Assembly: GCA_963734625.1 (NCBI GenBank)
Contig: CAVTHW010000012.1
Coordinates: 186,001-250,000, forward strand
Source: CAVTHW01 sp963734625
Lineage (GTDB): Bacteria; Acidobacteriota; Terriglobia; Bryobacterales; Bryobacteraceae
Length of the DNA stretch: 64,000 nucleotides
Direction of reading: 5' to 3'
Position 1 is the stretch's first letter. Every line of letters begins with the position of its first letter. A model generated the notes under the pieces. It worked only from the letters and a program-made list of their open reading frames with translations, was not told the DNA's origin and ran no database searches. Shown here one piece after another: positions 62,338-64,000 of this stretch. Position numbers and translations under genes: made by a program.

Positions 62338-64000
62338 ATGCCCGCCGAACTGGCCTCATCAACGAAATCCACCGCAGTTGAAGTCGCACCCTTCGCGGTC
62401 ACCATCTTCGCCAGTTCCAGCCTCCTGTTTCTCATCCAGCCAATCTTGGCCAAACAGATGCTCCCTTGGTTTGGAGGAGGAGCGTCCGTATGGTCCACCT
62501 GTCTGGTCTTTTACCAAACAGTCTTACTGTTTGGATACCTCTATGCGCATGGCTCGGTCCGCTGGTTGAGTTACCGGCTACAGGCCTCTCTTCATCTGGT
62601 GCTGCTGGCGGTCGGCGTGATCGTGATCTTCCTTCCGCAGTCATCCCAGGTGCGACCCGCCTCGGTCAGCGATCCCGTTTACGAATCCCTGCGCCTGCTC
62701 GCGCGCGGTATCGGCCTGCCGTACCTTCTGCTCTCCTCGACGACGCCTCTGCTCCAGGCCTGGTATGCCGGCTCCGCCCGTGCGGCTCTGCCATACCGGC
62801 TTTTTGCGCTCTCCAACCTGGCCTCTCTTCTGGCGCTCATGGGGTACCCTTTTGCGGTTGAGCCCCTTACCGGTCTGGGGACCCAACTGCATGCGTGGCG
62901 CGCGATGTACATCGCGTTTACCCTCCTCTGCGGCGTGGTCGCGGTCCGCGTACTCGCGAAGCGCGCTGAGATCACTGCCGGTTCAGATGCGCAACCGGAA
63001 GGCTTCCGCTGGCAGTGGAGCCGAAGTCTGGCGTGGATCACGCTGGCCGCGTGTTCTTCCGCGTTGCTGCTGTCGGTCACGAATGGCCTTTCGCACAACA
63101 TCGCGCCAGTGCCGCTCTTATGGATCGCCCCCCTCGCACTCTATCTGATCAGTTTCGTCCTCTGCTTTAACCGCGATAGCATGTTCAAGCCAGCGGTCTA
63201 CCGGCTGCTGGTTCCGGCTGCTTTGATGGGGCTGACTTGGACGAATGCCAAACCCGGAGTCAACGTGTTGGCCGCGACGGCGCTGTGCCTGGGCTGCCTG
63301 TTCGTTCTCTGCATGTTCTGTCATGCGCAACTTTCCGCGTTGAAGCCGGAGGTTCGAAACCTGACCTCGTTCTACCTTTGCGTGTCCGCGGGCGGGGCCA
63401 TAGGGGGGATCTTCGTCGGACTGCTGGCACCCGCGATGTTCTCCGGTGTTTTCGAACTGCAAATAGCTGTGTCGGCATGTCTCGTTCTGAGCCTGCGATA
63501 CCTTTTTGATTATCGTTCCCGGGTGTTCCTGTTGGTCTGCTTCGTAATTGCTATGGCCGGGCTGCGCTCAGCCGAGGTCATTTCGGAGGGAGGGGAGACC
63601 ATCTTCAAAGGGCGAAATTTCTACGGCGCTCTGGCAGTCCGTGAGGCTGCCACTTCCGCCCTGGGCGGTGGTACGGAGCGCGCCTTGCTCAATGGACGGA
63701 TACTGCACGGAGGCCAAGTACTGTCCGACGCGGCGCGCCGGGAGCCCACCTACTACTACGGGCGGGAATCGGGCGCCGGCATCGCTCTCCAGAGGCCGCT
63801 GCCGGCTCACCGCGTCGGCATCATCGGACTGGGGGTGGGAACGGTGGCCTGCTACGGGAGATCGGGAGACTACTACCGCTTTTACGAGATCAACCCGCTC
63901 GTCGCCCAACTGGCACGCTCCCAGTTCACTTATCTCCGGGACTCGAGGGCGGAGGTGAATGTGGTCCTCGGCGACGGCAGGTTGTCTCTGGAACAAGAGC
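62338..64000 (+). CDS. Fused polytopic membrane / spermidine-synthase-like protein (3' truncated)
   Basis: The gene starts at ATG 62338 (MPAELASSTKSTAVEVAPF) and stays open to the window end, so at least 554 residues. It has about twelve hydrophobic segments (VTIFASSSLLFLIQPILAKQMLPWFGGGASVWSTCLVFYQTVLL at the start is a known pattern) and a C-terminal spermidine-synthase-like Rossmann fold (RVGIIGLGVGTVACYGRSGDYYRFYEINPLV, then VVLGDGRLSL). Such fusions are sometimes called fused MFS/spermidine synthase. The SAM- or dcSAM-binding glycine motif GLGVGT is present. Substrate unknown. Confidence 0.85.
   Translation, partial: MPAELASSTKSTAVEVAPFAVTIFASSSLLFLIQPILAKQMLPWFGGGASVWSTCLVFYQTVLLFGYLYAHGSVRWLSYRLQASLHLVLLAVGVIVIFLPQSSQVRPASVSDPVYESLRLLARGIGLPYLLLSSTTPLLQAWYAGSARAALPYRLFALSNLASLLALMGYPFAVEPLTGLGTQLHAWRAMYIAFTLLCGVVAVRVLAKRAEITAGSDAQPEGFRWQWSRSLAWITLAACSSALLLSVTNGLSHNIAPVPLLWIAPLALYLISFVLCFNRDSMFKPAVYRLLVPAALMGLTWTNAKPGVNVLAATALCLGCLFVLCMFCHAQLSALKPEVRNLTSFYLCVSAGGAIGGIFVGLLAPAMFSGVFELQIAVSACLVLSLRYLFDYRSRVFLLVCFVIAMAGLRSAEVISEGGETIFKGRNFYGALAVREAATSALGGGTERALLNGRILHGGQVLSDAARREPTYYYGRESGAGIALQRPLPAHRVGIIGLGVGTVACYGRSGDYYRFYEINPLVAQLARSQFTYLRDSRAEVNVVLGDGRLSLEQE

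Noticed and set aside
61680..62498. Minus-strand frame of 272 codons near the end
   Set aside because: It overlaps the DUF5658 gene and the start of the membrane/spermidine-synthase gene and has no motif.

Overview
The window is about 64 kb of GC-rich bacterial chromosome. It most likely comes from an acidobacterium, perhaps near Bryobacter/Solibacter. The basis is gene content recalled from memory: a VWFA-related secreted protein, DUF4159, DUF4175, TonB-C, Asp-box and DUF5658 proteins, two-membrane Omp85 proteins, and many dispersed double-hairpin repeats. No rRNA is present, so placement is an inference.

Layout. 1-2.2 kb: end of a membrane protein gene, a small membrane protein, miaB and a bifunctional-nuclease (DUF151) gene. 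2.2-17.8 kb: a TPR lipid/envelope-type secreted protein on the minus strand, then DUF4159 and a tightly coupled plus-strand run of VWA protein, caspase-fold protein with Ser in place of Cys, TPR/gluzincin peptidase, MoxR ATPase, DUF58, BatA-like and a 1246-residue DUF4175 protein with Gln/Gly repeats. 17.8-19.2 kb: a minus-strand trio of Cys/His-rich PadR regulator, thioesterase and NifX-like protein. 19.4-21.9 kb: a frameshifted glycosyltransferase, then queC and queE. 21.9-26.5 kb: a minus operon of Omp85 protein, DUF4390, NtrY-like kinase and a NtrX-like regulator broken by four frameshifts. 26.6-33.3 kb: a LolA/TonB-like protein and an aromatic amino acid operon trpC-trpF-trpB-trpA-aroQ-aroF-tyrA on the minus strand.

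33.3-44 kb: VWFA-related protein; a two-gene unknown unit; a 2.76-kb unknown gene in five +1-shifted pieces; an Asp-box protein; and a minus run yprB-like nuclease, MFS transporter, mutT-like and a small zinc-ribbon protein. 44-48.6 kb: a decayed group II intron, a polytopic membrane protein, a small secreted protein with a strong terminator, a four-CxxCH cytochrome c, rlmH and a duplicated hairpin repeat. 48.6-54.2 kb: two MacB-type permeases, an ABM monooxygenase, an iron alcohol dehydrogenase, a CDP-alcohol phosphatidyltransferase and tRNA-Ser(GCT). 54.4-64 kb: a Tat-type Gfo/Idh/MocA oxidoreductase, a near full-length group II intron, a pectate-lyase-like gene and a CapK-like gene that truncate each other, an AAA+ ATPase with winged-helix-like N terminus, a DUF5658 protein and a fused membrane/spermidine-synthase-like gene running off the end.

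The most unusual property is that ten otherwise well-conserved genes are broken at 22 places, and 21 of these need the same correction: one surplus base (+1). About two thirds fall at a homopolymer that would be in frame if one base shorter. The first 19.8 kb and 23.2-35.4 kb have none. Insertion-biased consensus error is the simplest reading, but the one-sided direction and clustering deserve a read-level check.
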